The position numbers and the translations under genes were made by a program. Below are positions 7,976-17,203 of a stretch of DNA of 64,000 nt, piece after piece (position 1 is the stretch's first letter; each line of letters begins with the position of its first letter). The notes under the pieces were generated by a model. The model was not told where the DNA came from and searched no databases. It worked only from the letters and a program-made list of their open reading frames with translations. Origin of the DNA: Candidatus Hydrogenedentota bacterium (GTDB lineage: Bacteria > Hydrogenedentota > Hydrogenedentia > Hydrogenedentales > JAEUWI01); the NCBI GenBank assembly GCA_016791475.1, contig JAEUWI010000015.1:62001-126000 (forward strand). The letters are read 5' to 3'.

Positions 7976-8325
7976 CCGCGATGATCGCCGGTGTGGCTCT
8001 GATTCACGGTGCCGAGCCGGCCGCCGATGCTCCGGTCACGCAGGAAGCCGCCCCGGTGGAAACGCCTGCGCCGCCTGCCGCCGAGCCCGGCGCGCTGCCC
8101 AACATCGATCTGCCCGCGCAAACGACCCAGGGCGAGCCCGCCCCTCCCCAAACCCTGGGGGAGCCAAAGGCGGAAACACCCACCGGAACGACGCCAACCA
8201 CCACCACGGTCAGCGAAGTACCCGCGACCGAAGCGCCCCTCGAAGAATTGGTTCGCCCCACGGAAAAGAAGGATCGGAGCGGCAAGAAAGTTGCCGCGTT
8301 CTGGTTCATCACAACGGGAAAGTAA
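7957..8325 (+). CDS. Small secreted Pro/Ala/Thr-rich protein
   Basis: 122 residues, starting at the ATG inside the 3' end of the kinase gene (19-base overlap), with GGAG placed 8 to 9 bases upstream. Residues 1-18 (MSSYFLAAMIAGVALIHG) look like a signal peptide. Residues 20-100 are rich in Pro, Ala, Glu and Thr and look unstructured. The end is basic then hydrophobic (KKVAAFWFITTGK). It ends 4 bases before the GTG of the LptD-like fusion, whose own linker has the same composition. A role as a periplasmic partner of that protein is a guess from position. No family was recognised. Confidence 0.6.
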   Translation: MSSYFLAAMIAGVALIHGAEPAADAPVTQEAAPVETPAPPAAEPGALPNIDLPAQTTQGEPAPPQTLGEPKAETPTGTTPTTTTVSEVPATEAPLEELVRPTEKKDRSGKKVAAFWFITTGK

Positions 8326-8329
8326 ATCT

Positions 8330-11300
8330 GTGACACTGCGCAAACGCGTTTTAACCGCCCTGGCGGCCGCCACGTTCGCCCTCCTCGCAGGGGCTCCCCT
8401 GTCCTTCGGCCAGTCCACCCCGGAGCCGCTCAAGGCTCAGGGGCAATTCCGCGACGCCGCCGTCAACCCGGCACGAGGCCAGTTGTTCCTTTCTGTCTAT
8501 GATCGCGACGCGGTCTGGACGATCAATCCGGCCACCGGTGATATCGCCGCCCGGATCACAGTGGGCGACGGTCCCGGCGCCCTCGCTCTGGATGGCGAGT
8601 ACCTCGCCGTGGCCAACCGGCTGGGCAATTCGGTAACCCTCATCCGGCTGGACACGCTGGAAGTCAGCGGCACGCTGTCCACCGGCGAAAGCCCCAGCGC
8701 GATCGTGTCGCTGGGCGGCGGACGTTTCGTCACGGCGAACACCTTTTCCGACTCCCTTTCGGTAATCAACGCCTCGACCAACAGCGTGGAAACCATCACC
8801 GATTGCCCCAGCGTACCCGTCGATCTGGCCGTAGCCGGCCAGCATCTGGCCGTGGTCGGTCGCGCCGAAGCCCGCGCACAACTCTATGATCGCGATTCCC
8901 TCGCGCCGGGCAGTTCCGTCACCCTGAGCGCCATGGCCACCCGCGTCGTGGCCCACACGGGCGACACCTTCGTCCTGGCAAGCACCGACAAGCTCTTCGT
9001 CGTCGATCCGACAAGTGCCGCCGTCTCCGCAACCCGAAATATGGCCGTGGACGACCTGAGCAGTGACGATGGAATGCTCTATACGCTTAAGTCGGGCACC
9101 GTCGAGACGCTTGATGCCGGACTTCAGACCACCAACACAACAAGCCTCTCGCTGCCGGCCAGCGCCATCGCGGCGGGCGGCGGCGTCGTCGCATTTCTCG
9201 ATCCCAAGTCGTCCCGTGCGCAAGCCGAGAATTTGAGCAGCCTTGCGCGTGCCGTCCCGGTTCAGGTTGCGGCGCAGCCCGAGGCCCCGCTGCCTGCCCC
9301 CGAACCCGAGCGGAAAGGGAAGCGACAAAAAGACGGAGACCTGGTCATTGTCGAGGCCGCACCGGTCGAAACCGCCAACGTTTCGGAACCCGCGCCAGCG
9401 CCGGTAATCGAGCCCACACCGGATGCAACACCCGCCCCCGAAGTAACAACCGAGGCGCAACCGGAGCCCAGACCCGAGGCGGAAGTCACGCCGGCACCCG
9501 AAGCCTCACCCACGGTGGAAGCCACGCCCGCGCAGGAACCCGTCAAGGTGGCCGCTGAACCCGTGTCCGAACCCTCCCCGGTGGCGAAACGCCCCTCAGG
9601 CGCCACGCCGCCCTCGTCCGCCTCGGTGCGCCGCAACCCCATCGTCACGGAGAGCGTCCGCGCGCCTTCCACCGGACGGCCGTCGGCGTCTCCCATGCAG
9701 CAGCTTGATCGCAGGACCATCACCGACGCGCTGGTCCAGCCGACCGAGTTCGGCTCCACCACGGGCGGTTTCCAGGCCCCCGACCTGAGCAAGGATCTGG
9801 AGAACGTAACCGCGACCAGCATTTCCAGTGCGGGCCGCGGCGCGCCCACGATTTTCAACGGCTTCCGCGCCGAATTGGGGGATATGACCATGTCGGCGGA
9901 CGAGCTTACACACGTCCAGGAGCCGGTCGATCTCCATGCCAAAGGCAATGTGGAGATCACCCAGCAGTCCTCCACCATTACGGCCGACGAAATCCACTTC
10001 CGACTGGATCCCGAAGACGAAACAACCCCCGAAACCCCCAAAGTCATCCAAGGTGCGGAAGAGGAAGGCCCCTCTCTCGACAAGGGCCACCTGACACTCC
10101 ACAACGCCCACGTGGTTGAGCCGACCCGCGAAATGACCGCGGATTACATGGACTACGACTTCAAGTCGGGCCAGGGCGAGCTCAATAACGCAACCGGTCA
10201 GGCCGGAATCTACTATTTCTCCGCCGAAAAGCTCCACCTCCACGGCCCCCAGACCCTGAGCGGCGAAAACGTGTGGGTCACCACCTGCGACCGGCCCCAC
10301 CCCCACTACAAGATTCGCCTGAGCGAGCTCGAGATGGTGGACGGCCAGCCCGTCGCGGGCTCCAATGCCCGCCTCCAGTTGGGCAAAGCCGACACGCCCC
10401 TCTATCTCCCCCGCTGGCGTCGCGGCAGCGTGGGTGGTTCGCCCTGGACCCTCGACTTTGACAGCGGGCGGCAGGCCGATATCGGCTACTTCGTCAATGT
10501 GGGGCAGGCCTATGAAATCAATCCCGATGTAACCCTCGGGCCGAGGCTTTTTGTAACCGAGAAGGAAGGGGTGGGCTTTGGCGCCGACCTCACCTACGAC
10601 TTCATGGACAACCCGGCTTCCCGCTTCTATCGCACCCAGGGTGAGGCCCACGCCCTGTACACGACCGAGGACCGGGGCTACGTTCACTGGTACCACCGCT
10701 ACGAGTACAGCAATGACCTCGTAGTCCGCGCCCAGGTGGAGCATTGGGGCGATGAGGAGTTCTACAAGGACTTCTACTACGATATGTTCCGCAGCCGCTC
10801 GCAACCGCGGACCTTTGCCAACATCACCTACCGCCAGCCGAATTACATCGCCACGGGCACGGTTCGGGCCCAGACCCACAGTTGGTTCAGCGAGACGGAG
10901 CAGACGCCCGAAGCGACCTTCCACTACCTGGAACGGCCCCTCGTGGAGAATCTGTATTTCAGCTTTGACACGGCGAACGGCTACTACAACCGCGAGCCCT
11001 ACGGCGTGGATGGCGCCCGCACGGCCAACACCGCGCGTCTGACCTATAGCTGGGATCCCATGCCCGGCCTCGCCATCACGCCCTTCGTGGAAGCGGACGG
11101 CTACTTCTACTCCCGCGAGCGCCAGAGCGACACATCGGCCGGTCTCTTGTCCACCAACGTCGGGGTAACCGCCCAGACCCGGCTGCACCGCACCTATGCC
11201 GGACGCTGGGGCTTCTCCGCTTTCAAGCACATGATCGTGCCCTCCATTACCTATTCCTATCGGCCCGACACCAGCGTGGATCCCCTGGAGATTCCCCAGT

Positions 11301-11995
11301 ACGACCCGCTGGACAGCATCTTCGGTCGCAGCCGCATTGAGACCAAGCTCTCGAATGTATTCTATGGCCGCGACGCCGAAACCGGCGAAGTGTGGCAGGT
11401 GGGTCGCCTCACCCTCTATCAAGGCAACGACCTTCGCAATGAACGGAGCAAGACGGAAGACTACGAAGTCGAGCTGGACGTGCGCCCCCGCCCCTGGTGG
11501 GGACTCCAAGTCGTGGGCGAGCGCCAGAAGACCTCCGACGAGGATCAGGGCCTCAGCCGCGATACCATCGCCCGCAATTTCCCACGCTTCTATCAGGAGG
11601 TCCTCGGCGAGGCCTTCGGTTTCGATGATGCCCAGGACTACAGCGGGCGTTTCGGCGATTACAATCGCATGCTCGCCCAGTTGTACTACGACGGTGAGCC
11701 CCGGGGTGAAAAGGTCAGCGGGCGCGTCGGCTTCGCCTACACCAAGACCCAGGATGAAGTGTTCAACCGCGAAGCCCTCTACGGCCTTGGCTACAAGTTC
11801 AGCGACAAGTGGGGCTTCGGCTTCGAGCATACCTATGACTTCGAAGAACACGACCTCCGTTCGCAGACCTATGAACTCCGGCGCAGCCTCCACTGCTGGG
11901 AAACGGCCATCCGATTCCGGGATCGCGAATCGGGCTTCGACATCAACCTCGAATTCAACATCAAAGCATTCCCAGGCAGCCGCCTGAAACTGTAA
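8330..11995 (+). CDS. YVTN-type beta-propeller fused to an LptD/OstA-like outer-membrane protein
   Basis: About 1,221 residues from a GTG; the frame is open upstream but only this start gives a signal peptide (VTLRKRVLTALAAATFALLA). Residues about 25-305 form a YVTN/SMP-30-like propeller with repeating units such as LFLSVYDRDAVWTINPATG and YLAVANRLGNSVTLIRLD. Residues about 310-450 are a Pro/Glu/Ala-rich linker. Residues about 500-660 match the OstA-like region of LptD (DLHAKGNVEITQQSSTITAD, then YYFSAEKLHLHGPQTLSGE). The block VTTCDRPHPHYKI corresponds to the conserved TTC...W/Y segment at the start of the LptD barrel. The rest, rich in alternating aromatic strands, should be the barrel. LptD inserts lipopolysaccharide in the outer membrane; an N-terminal propeller is not part of the usual family architecture. 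Confidence 0.82.
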   Translation: MTLRKRVLTALAAATFALLAGAPLSFGQSTPEPLKAQGQFRDAAVNPARGQLFLSVYDRDAVWTINPATGDIAARITVGDGPGALALDGEYLAVANRLGNSVTLIRLDTLEVSGTLSTGESPSAIVSLGGGRFVTANTFSDSLSVINASTNSVETITDCPSVPVDLAVAGQHLAVVGRAEARAQLYDRDSLAPGSSVTLSAMATRVVAHTGDTFVLASTDKLFVVDPTSAAVSATRNMAVDDLSSDDGMLYTLKSGTVETLDAGLQTTNTTSLSLPASAIAAGGGVVAFLDPKSSRAQAENLSSLARAVPVQVAAQPEAPLPAPEPERKGKRQKDGDLVIVEAAPVETANVSEPAPAPVIEPTPDATPAPEVTTEAQPEPRPEAEVTPAPEASPTVEATPAQEPVKVAAEPVSEPSPVAKRPSGATPPSSASVRRNPIVTESVRAPSTGRPSASPMQQLDRRTITDALVQPTEFGSTTGGFQAPDLSKDLENVTATSISSAGRGAPTIFNGFRAELGDMTMSADELTHVQEPVDLHAKGNVEITQQSSTITADEIHFRLDPEDETTPETPKVIQGAEEEGPSLDKGHLTLHNAHVVEPTREMTADYMDYDFKSGQGELNNATGQAGIYYFSAEKLHLHGPQTLSGENVWVTTCDRPHPHYKIRLSELEMVDGQPVAGSNARLQLGKADTPLYLPRWRRGSVGGSPWTLDFDSGRQADIGYFVNVGQAYEINPDVTLGPRLFVTEKEGVGFGADLTYDFMDNPASRFYRTQGEAHALYTTEDRGYVHWYHRYEYSNDLVVRAQVEHWGDEEFYKDFYYDMFRSRSQPRTFANITYRQPNYIATGTVRAQTHSWFSETEQTPEATFHYLERPLVENLYFSFDTANGYYNREPYGVDGARTANTARLTYSWDPMPGLAITPFVEADGYFYSRERQSDTSAGLLSTNVGVTAQTRLHRTYAGRWGFSAFKHMIVPSITYSYRPDTSVDPLEIPQYDPLDSIFGRSRIETKLSNVFYGRDAETGEVWQVGRLTLYQGNDLRNERSKTEDYEVELDVRPRPWWGLQVVGERQKTSDEDQGLSRDTIARNFPRFYQEVLGEAFGFDDAQDYSGRFGDYNRMLAQLYYDGEPRGEKVSGRVGFAYTKTQDEVFNREALYGLGYKFSDKWGFGFEHTYDFEEHDLRSQTYELRRSLHCWETAIRFRDRESGFDINLEFNIKAFPGSRLKL

Positions 11996-12034
11996 CAGCG
12001 CCGAAGCATCGGCCGTGGAAAGAATAAGAAGTTT

Positions 12035-12311
12035 AACCACGAATGGACACGAATCCACACGAATAAGACGAACTAGAACTTGCTTTCAACCCTATGCCGC
12101 ATTGGCGATGTGGAAGGGCAAGCTGAATTCATTCCATCCGTGCCCATCCTTGTAATCCGTGGTCAGAAAAAAAGAGCATTGGCCACGGATTACACGGATG
12201 GGCACGGATAAGTTCTACCGAAGACACGGACTTAAAAAATTGGATGGGAGTTTGGACATTCTTCAGGCCCTTCCAGTTCTTATTCGTGTAAATTCGTGTG
12301 CATTCGTGGTT
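12035..12311. repeat. Nested pair of inverted repeats built of 10-bp modules
   Basis: Outer arms 12035-12068 and about 12277-12311 are inverted copies: AACCACGAAT-GACACGAAT-CACACGAATAAG against the complement of ATTCGTGTAA ATTCGTGTGC ATTCGTGGTT. Inner arms 12135-12164 and 12181-12210 match at about 27 of 30 positions and are built of ATCCGTGCCC-like units. Both pairs have a period of about 10 bp and the same final GTGGT motif. It occupies the gap between the LptD-like gene and the M20 gene; the right outer arm ends about 46 bases before the M20 start. Confidence 0.9.
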
Positions 12312-12357
12312 GGCATCTTTGGGTCAAATGGCTGAAGTATTACCAATACAGGAAATT

Positions 12358-13542
12358 ATGTCTGTCACGCGTTCCGAGATTAACAAGCTTGTACCGACAA
12401 TCACCGAACTTCGACATGAACTGCATCAGCAGCCCGAAATCCGATTCGAAGAGCGATGGACCTCGGATCGCATCGCGCGCTTCCTGAGCGAATCCGGAAT
12501 TCCCTTCACCCGGGGCCACGCCAAGGGCACGGGAATTATGGCAACCATCGCGGGCGAAGGTGACCGGTGCGTCGCATTGCGCGCCGACATGGACGCGCTG
12601 GAAATCCAGGAAGAGACCGGGCTCCCGTATTCCTCTCGCATACCCAACCGGATGCACGCCTGCGGACACGACGGCCATAGCGCCATCCTCTGCGGCGTGG
12701 CGAAAACCCTCTGGAATCTGCGAAGTGAATTGAAGGGCACCGTCAAGTGCATCTTCCAACCTGCGGAAGAAATCGCCGCCGGCGGGCGCTTCATCGTGGA
12801 AGAGGGCCTGCTGGACGACGTCGGCGCGGCTTTCGCCCTCCACTGCTGGCCCGGCCTCCCCTGCGGCAGCGTCGCCATCGGCACCGGCCCGGTCATGGCC
12901 AGTGCGGACTTCTTCCGCATCGTGGTCAAAGGCAAAGGCGGCCATGGCGCCAACCCCGGCGGGGCCATCGATCCCATCGTCGTGGCGGCCCACATCCTCA
13001 CCGCCCTCCAGAGCATCGTCAGCCGCGAGACCGATCCGTGGGATTCCGTGGTGGTGAGCGTCGCGCGCATCGAAGCCGGCTTCGCCTCCAACATCATCCC
13101 CGAGACGGCCATCATGGAAGGCACCTACCGCGCCCTGAATCCCGAGTCGCGCGCACGCACCGCCGAGGCCATCGAACGCATTGCATCCCAGATCGCCAAA
13201 GCTTTCCGCGCCGAAGCCGTCATGGAAACCGAAGGCGCGGGCTATCCCCCCCTCAGCAACGACATCGCCATGGGCACATTCGCCCAGGAATGCGCCCGCA
13301 ACCAATTCGGCGATGATCGCGTCATCCCCGTCACCCACCCCTACATGACCGCCGAAGATTTCGCCTACTACCTTCGCGCGGTGCCGGGCGCTTTTATCTT
13401 CCTCGGCAACGACACGCCGGATGCGGTCGATCCCCCCTCCCTCCACAGCCCACGCTTCATCTTCAACGACAACGCCATTCCCGTCGGCATCGAGACGATG
13501 GCCAGCATTGCGATTAACTACTTGGATCGGTCGCCGGCGTAG
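12358..13542 (+). CDS. M20-family amidohydrolase (N-acyl amino acid / hippurate hydrolase type)
   Basis: 394 residues from ATG 12358, which has AGGA five bases upstream; ATG 12328 is an alternative that adds ten residues. Family marks: ELRHELHQQPEIRFEE at the N-terminus, HACGHDGHSAILCGVA (metal-binding His and Asp), FQPAEEIAAGGRFIVEEG (metal ligand and catalytic Glu), ALHCWPGLPCGSVAI, and PYMTAEDFAYYLRAVPGAF near the end. These proteins cleave N-acyl or N-aryl amino acid amides with two metal ions in the cytoplasm. The exact substrate is unknown. It appears to stand alone between two inverted-repeat regions. Confidence 0.93.
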   Translation: MSVTRSEINKLVPTITELRHELHQQPEIRFEERWTSDRIARFLSESGIPFTRGHAKGTGIMATIAGEGDRCVALRADMDALEIQEETGLPYSSRIPNRMHACGHDGHSAILCGVAKTLWNLRSELKGTVKCIFQPAEEIAAGGRFIVEEGLLDDVGAAFALHCWPGLPCGSVAIGTGPVMASADFFRIVVKGKGGHGANPGGAIDPIVVAAHILTALQSIVSRETDPWDSVVVSVARIEAGFASNIIPETAIMEGTYRALNPESRARTAEAIERIASQIAKAFRAEAVMETEGAGYPPLSNDIAMGTFAQECARNQFGDDRVIPVTHPYMTAEDFAYYLRAVPGAFIFLGNDTPDAVDPPSLHSPRFIFNDNAIPVGIETMASIAINYLDRSPA

Positions 13543-13548
13543 GGCAAC

Positions 13549-13775
13549 GCGCCAACGTGGCTTAGCCTTCCAGGCTGAGACAAGGCACGACTTGGGTACA
13601 AGCTGGCTCTTGTAGCTCGTGCACCGTCGCAGATTTCTCGCTGAATAAGCCTCTACTTAAGCTATGGGAACGATGGGGCTCTGCCCACCGGGATCACTTC
13701 CTGAATTCGCCGTTCACCCAGACCAACCGGGCACCTTTTGTCTCAGCCTGGAAGGCTAAGCCACGTTGGTGCGCC
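13549..13775. repeat. Long inverted repeat with 32-bp perfect arms
   Basis: The left arm runs 13549-13583 and the right arm 13738-13775. The arms match perfectly over 32 bases (core CAACGTGGCTTAGCC and CCAGGCTGAGACAA) and then diverge by one inserted base. The spacer is about 154 bp and holds no gene. The left arm starts 6 bases after the M20 stop and the right arm lies 80 bases past the end of the convergent membrane-protein gene. A bidirectional transcript end or a small non-autonomous mobile element are both possible. Confidence 0.88.
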
Positions 13776-13854
13776 TTCTTGCTTCAAAGTGCATGGAGCT
13801 AGCCCAGGTCTACTTCGTTTTGATCGAAAGCGGTGGCCTCAAAATCCGTAACCG

Positions 13855-15207
13855 CTATTTCGCAGCCACCCCCGCCGACAGGTCGATATACGGCGCACCG
13901 AAGATCCAGCGGCAGGTCCACTCGTGGCACGCGCCCCAGGGTGCCCAATAGCATTCCCAGGCGCTGTACATCGACACCGCCATCAGTACCGCGACGACAG
14001 ACCAGGCCCAGGCTCCCCGCACGCGATTGAAGGCCGGGATGCCCATGAGGATCAGGATGGGCATGGCCCCCATGCCCCAGCGGAAGCCGTAGGCCGCGCC
14101 GCCGTAGTTGTTGGTGCCGGAGACGTAGTAGTAGCCTAGCGCGGCGAAGCAGGCCAATCCGGCAAGATAATAGTTCCGCCACTCCCGCATTCCATCCCGC
14201 CAGGCGAAATAAATACCTGCAAAGCCCATCAGGAGGATGGGGTACAGCAGAAAGATGCCGAAGCGGCCGAAGGTCATGTGGAAGAAATAGGTCCCCTTAG
14301 GCTCGTTCAGCGCGTCGATCTGGCCCGGGTGCCGCCAGGCGCTGGATTCGAAAAGATACAATTCCCGGTGTGACTGGACCGGCAGCAGACTGCCCGTAAC
14401 CTGATAGTTCGCGCCAAAATGGATGACGAGAGGGCCGATCAAGCCAAGGCCCCCCCACAACACCGCTGGCTTTGGATGTTTCCACAACAGACCGCAGCCG
14501 GCCGCGGCCACGAAGATCGTCAGTGGCATATCCAATGTAAAGACCAGCGCCCCCGCCAGACCATACGCTGCGAAGCGCCAGGGCGCCGGGGCCAGCTTAC
14601 CCGAGGTCACGCCGATGGCGAAATAGAGCGCCGCGAGCAAGGCGCCGATGGCCGGGCTGTGATTGTTCAATTCAGTGGCGAAGCCGGGCAGTTGGGTGGC
14701 GAATGCGAGGGCAAAGAGGGGGAGCAGTCGTTGCCATGGGTTTTCGATCAACAATCGCAAGAGCATAAAAAAGAAGATAATACCGATGGCGTGGGGAACC
14801 ATGACGAGTGTCAGAATCATGGTTCGCATGATCTGGCGAAGTTCGTCGCGAACCTCAAGGTCCCAGCCGAAGATCTTTCGCAGGCCCACGTATTCCGCCG
14901 TCATCGCGAGGGGAAGGAGCGGCGGCTTGGTCGACAGGAGGCGCCCGTTCAGCTCAATCTTGTCGATGGTTCCTTGTTCGAAGGGATTGGGGGCCTGATC
15001 CAGAGGGCGATCAATGTACCAGCTACCCTCGTGCACGAGACTGTACACCGTGGCAAGGCGGCTGTTCGATGAATCCCCCGTTTCCACGGAGTGAAGGCCA
15101 AGCAGCACGACGGCGAACGACAGCAACATGAGCGCCCAGGCCGCCAGCCGCGCCAGGCCTTCCCTGGGTCCTCGCGCTCCCATATCCCCTTCAACCGTGT
15201 CAGCCAT
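13855..15207 (-). CDS. Polytopic membrane protein, GT-C/GT39-like glycosyltransferase
   Basis: 450 residues from the ATG at 15207 (AGGA upstream); the longer open frame upstream overlaps the preceding gene and lacks coding character. About ten or more membrane segments are visible. The first loop, VETGDSSNSRLATVYSLVHE then GSWYIDR, has the acidic/Arg pattern of the GT-C active-site loop seen in dolichyl-phosphomannose-type transferases, followed by the typical LLSTKPPLLPL. GT-C enzymes transfer sugars from polyprenyl-phosphate donors on the outer face of the inner membrane. The assignment rests on this loop and topology, so substrate and activity are unproven. It lies 62 bases after the lipoprotein gene on the same strand. 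Confidence 0.68.
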   Translation of the reverse strand: MADTVEGDMGARGPREGLARLAAWALMLLSFAVVLLGLHSVETGDSSNSRLATVYSLVHEGSWYIDRPLDQAPNPFEQGTIDKIELNGRLLSTKPPLLPLAMTAEYVGLRKIFGWDLEVRDELRQIMRTMILTLVMVPHAIGIIFFFMLLRLLIENPWQRLLPLFALAFATQLPGFATELNNHSPAIGALLAALYFAIGVTSGKLAPAPWRFAAYGLAGALVFTLDMPLTIFVAAAGCGLLWKHPKPAVLWGGLGLIGPLVIHFGANYQVTGSLLPVQSHRELYLFESSAWRHPGQIDALNEPKGTYFFHMTFGRFGIFLLYPILLMGFAGIYFAWRDGMREWRNYYLAGLACFAALGYYYVSGTNNYGGAAYGFRWGMGAMPILILMGIPAFNRVRGAWAWSVVAVLMAVSMYSAWECYWAPWGACHEWTCRWIFGAPYIDLSAGVAAK

Positions 15208-15269
15208 GCTGGATCCTGAAAACCGGGCTGCCCACGCAGGCGCGCGGGCAGCCTCGGAAAGTAACGCTA

Positions 15270-15893
15270 TCAATCCCGACCGGTAATCGCAGACATCGTC
15301 CGGCTGAACCAGCCCTTCTGGGGCTCTTCGGCCTGAACCGTTCGCTCCACCACACGCTGCACGGGCGTCCACTGACCATTAACTTCTTCTTCGGTCAACT
15401 CCGACAGAAAAAAGCTCCCCACGCGCACCCAGCGCCCGTTGCGCAGCTCGTAGGTGAGCGTTTCAGTGCCGGTGTCGCGCAGGTAATTGTCGTCGATCTG
15501 GGCCTCGTCCCGACTCCGGTGGAGCCGGGTGGCGTAGCGCGTGCGATCCAGCTTCACATCGGCGATAAACGGCGAAGTGCGCGAATCCGTCTCGGTCAAG
15601 GTCACATCCGCATCGCGCGCGCCTGTGGCGTAGTCGCTGTACTCCTTGTAGAAATACGGGCGTTTGCGAATCACCCGGTCTTCATCGCTCCGGCCTTTCG
15701 CTTCGGTCTGGTCAATGTGAAGCTGAACCTGCCGAAGCAATTCGGCCCGGGATTCGGACTCGGTCGCCGTAACGGCCAGCGCCTCCTCCACCACCGGCTC
15801 ACCTCCAGCATCCGCCTTGTCCCCACCGCGAAGACTCGCGCAGGAACTCAGCAAAACCAACCCAAGAATTGACACTCCCTTAGCGATATGCAT
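15270..15893 (-). CDS. Predicted lipoprotein of unknown function
   Basis: 207 residues from the ATG at 15893. A short signal (MHIAKGVSILGLVLLSSC) ends in a lipobox LSSC with Cys18 as the lipid site. The longer open frame upstream is rejected because it would bury this signal. The mature part begins acidic, then has beta-like stretches (DADVTLTETDSRTSPFIADV, ETLTYELRNGRWVRVGSFFL). No family was recognised. It is between a zinc-ribbon membrane protein and a GT-C-like protein, all on the minus strand, and may share their transcript. Confidence 0.72.
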   Translation of the reverse strand: MHIAKGVSILGLVLLSSCASLRGGDKADAGGEPVVEEALAVTATESESRAELLRQVQLHIDQTEAKGRSDEDRVIRKRPYFYKEYSDYATGARDADVTLTETDSRTSPFIADVKLDRTRYATRLHRSRDEAQIDDNYLRDTGTETLTYELRNGRWVRVGSFFLSELTEEEVNGQWTPVQRVVERTVQAEEPQKGWFSRTMSAITGRD

Positions 15894-16075
15894 GCACCGG
15901 ATCCTTCTTCCATCAAAAAAAGCCTTGCGCATCCGTGCCTCCAAGCATCGTCCAGGGTTTTCCCCGGCCCGCTCCCCTGCTCGATTCGCACGGATGTCCA
16001 ACACAACTCGAAAATTCCGAGCATCATAGCACAAACGCACATGCCGACGCGCCACAGGCTGGGAGCGGCGCGCCT

Positions 16076-17203
16076 TTAATACGCCGAACGCACGCCCTCG
16101 TTGATTCCAATCGCCAGGCGGCGACCGCTCACGCGATCATCATTCAGGTGGACCTCGCTGCTGGATATGGCGGCAACGATAAAGCGATCCATGATGCGAT
16201 CCGACTGGCCCACCGTCACCTCCTGCTCGTAATCCGGGTTATTCAGGCGAAACGTGGCCTTCTTTCCATCGGAGTCCACCGATTTCAGCACAAACTTGAA
16301 CTGGCCGATCTCCCGCGCCACGGACTCGTACTTCGTCCGAATTTCCGGCGCGGAATCCACCTTCATCGCCCGCTGCATCATTTCGTAGGCCTTATCCTGA
16401 TCCGCGCGGCGCCAGGGATTGGCCGCCATGAGCGAATCCACATCTTTCAATAGAACCGAACGGACATCGGCGGCGATCTGACGGTTGGCGTCGGTGTCGT
16501 TGACCCGTAGCGCCGTCATCGCCTCTTCAAAAGCAACTATCGAGTCTTCTTGCGCCGCCAGCATCTCCAGCGCCCGATTCGTATAGACAACCTGATTGGC
16601 CCGGTTTCGGGCGTCGATAAATTCACTAATCTTGCCCCAGGCGAAGTTCCCGCCAAAATACAGCAGCACCAGCGCGCCGATCACCATGACAATGGGCCTG
16701 ATTCGGCCCGCAAGCCCGGCGCTGGACGATTGGGGCAACTGGGCGCGGGAAATGCTCACCGATGATGAAGACGGCATATCGTCCAGCAGCGACGCGGCCA
16801 GGTTGCGACTGTACTCGTCCAGATCCTGCGCGACGTGTGCGCTGCGTTTCGGGGGCGGGGGCGGGGGCGTACGCCCGAGGAGCCGATCCAGAAAACTCAC
16901 CTTGCGGCGGCTCGCAAGCATCGCCTCTACCGACGACGCCTCCTCCACGCGAAAGGATTCCAGCGCACCCGTTACATTGCCGGAAGGCGCATAACTGGTC
17001 TTGGATTCCCCACCCAGATCCTTCAGGGTGAGCTTCATTTCCTCGCGGCGCGGTCGCCCCACCTCTTCCCCGCAATGGTGGCACTTGGTCGCCCAGACGC
17101 TCACCTTCATACGGCACGTCGGGCAAAGCCGCATTTCTTCCTGCGGTTCGCCATAACTGCCCTTGTTATTCTGATCCTGGGACACGACTCCGACTCCTTT
17201 CAT
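16076..17203 (-). CDS. Zinc-ribbon membrane protein of unknown function
   Basis: 375 residues from the ATG at 17203; an in-frame ATG at 17221 would add six residues but has no ribosome site. A CPTC ... CHHC zinc ribbon lies near residues 25-45. A proline run follows (TPPPPPPKRS), then a Ser-rich stretch and one membrane helix (IRPIVMVIGALVLLYFGG). The C-terminal half is helical (DARNRANQVVYTNRALEMLA) and ends in a small beta domain. The layout suggests a cytoplasmic sensor head with an extracytoplasmic helical domain. No known family was recognised beyond the ribbon. Confidence 0.72.
   Translation of the reverse strand: MKGVGVVSQDQNNKGSYGEPQEEMRLCPTCRMKVSVWATKCHHCGEEVGRPRREEMKLTLKDLGGESKTSYAPSGNVTGALESFRVEEASSVEAMLASRRKVSFLDRLLGRTPPPPPPKRSAHVAQDLDEYSRNLAASLLDDMPSSSSVSISRAQLPQSSSAGLAGRIRPIVMVIGALVLLYFGGNFAWGKISEFIDARNRANQVVYTNRALEMLAAQEDSIVAFEEAMTALRVNDTDANRQIAADVRSVLLKDVDSLMAANPWRRADQDKAYEMMQRAMKVDSAPEIRTKYESVAREIGQFKFVLKSVDSDGKKATFRLNNPDYEQEVTVGQSDRIMDRFIVAAISSSEVHLNDDRVSGRRLAIGINEGVRSAY

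Noticed and set aside
9596-12058. 820-residue minus frame opposite the LptD-like gene
   Set aside because: Shadow frame; the plus strand has the signal peptide, propeller and OstA motifs.
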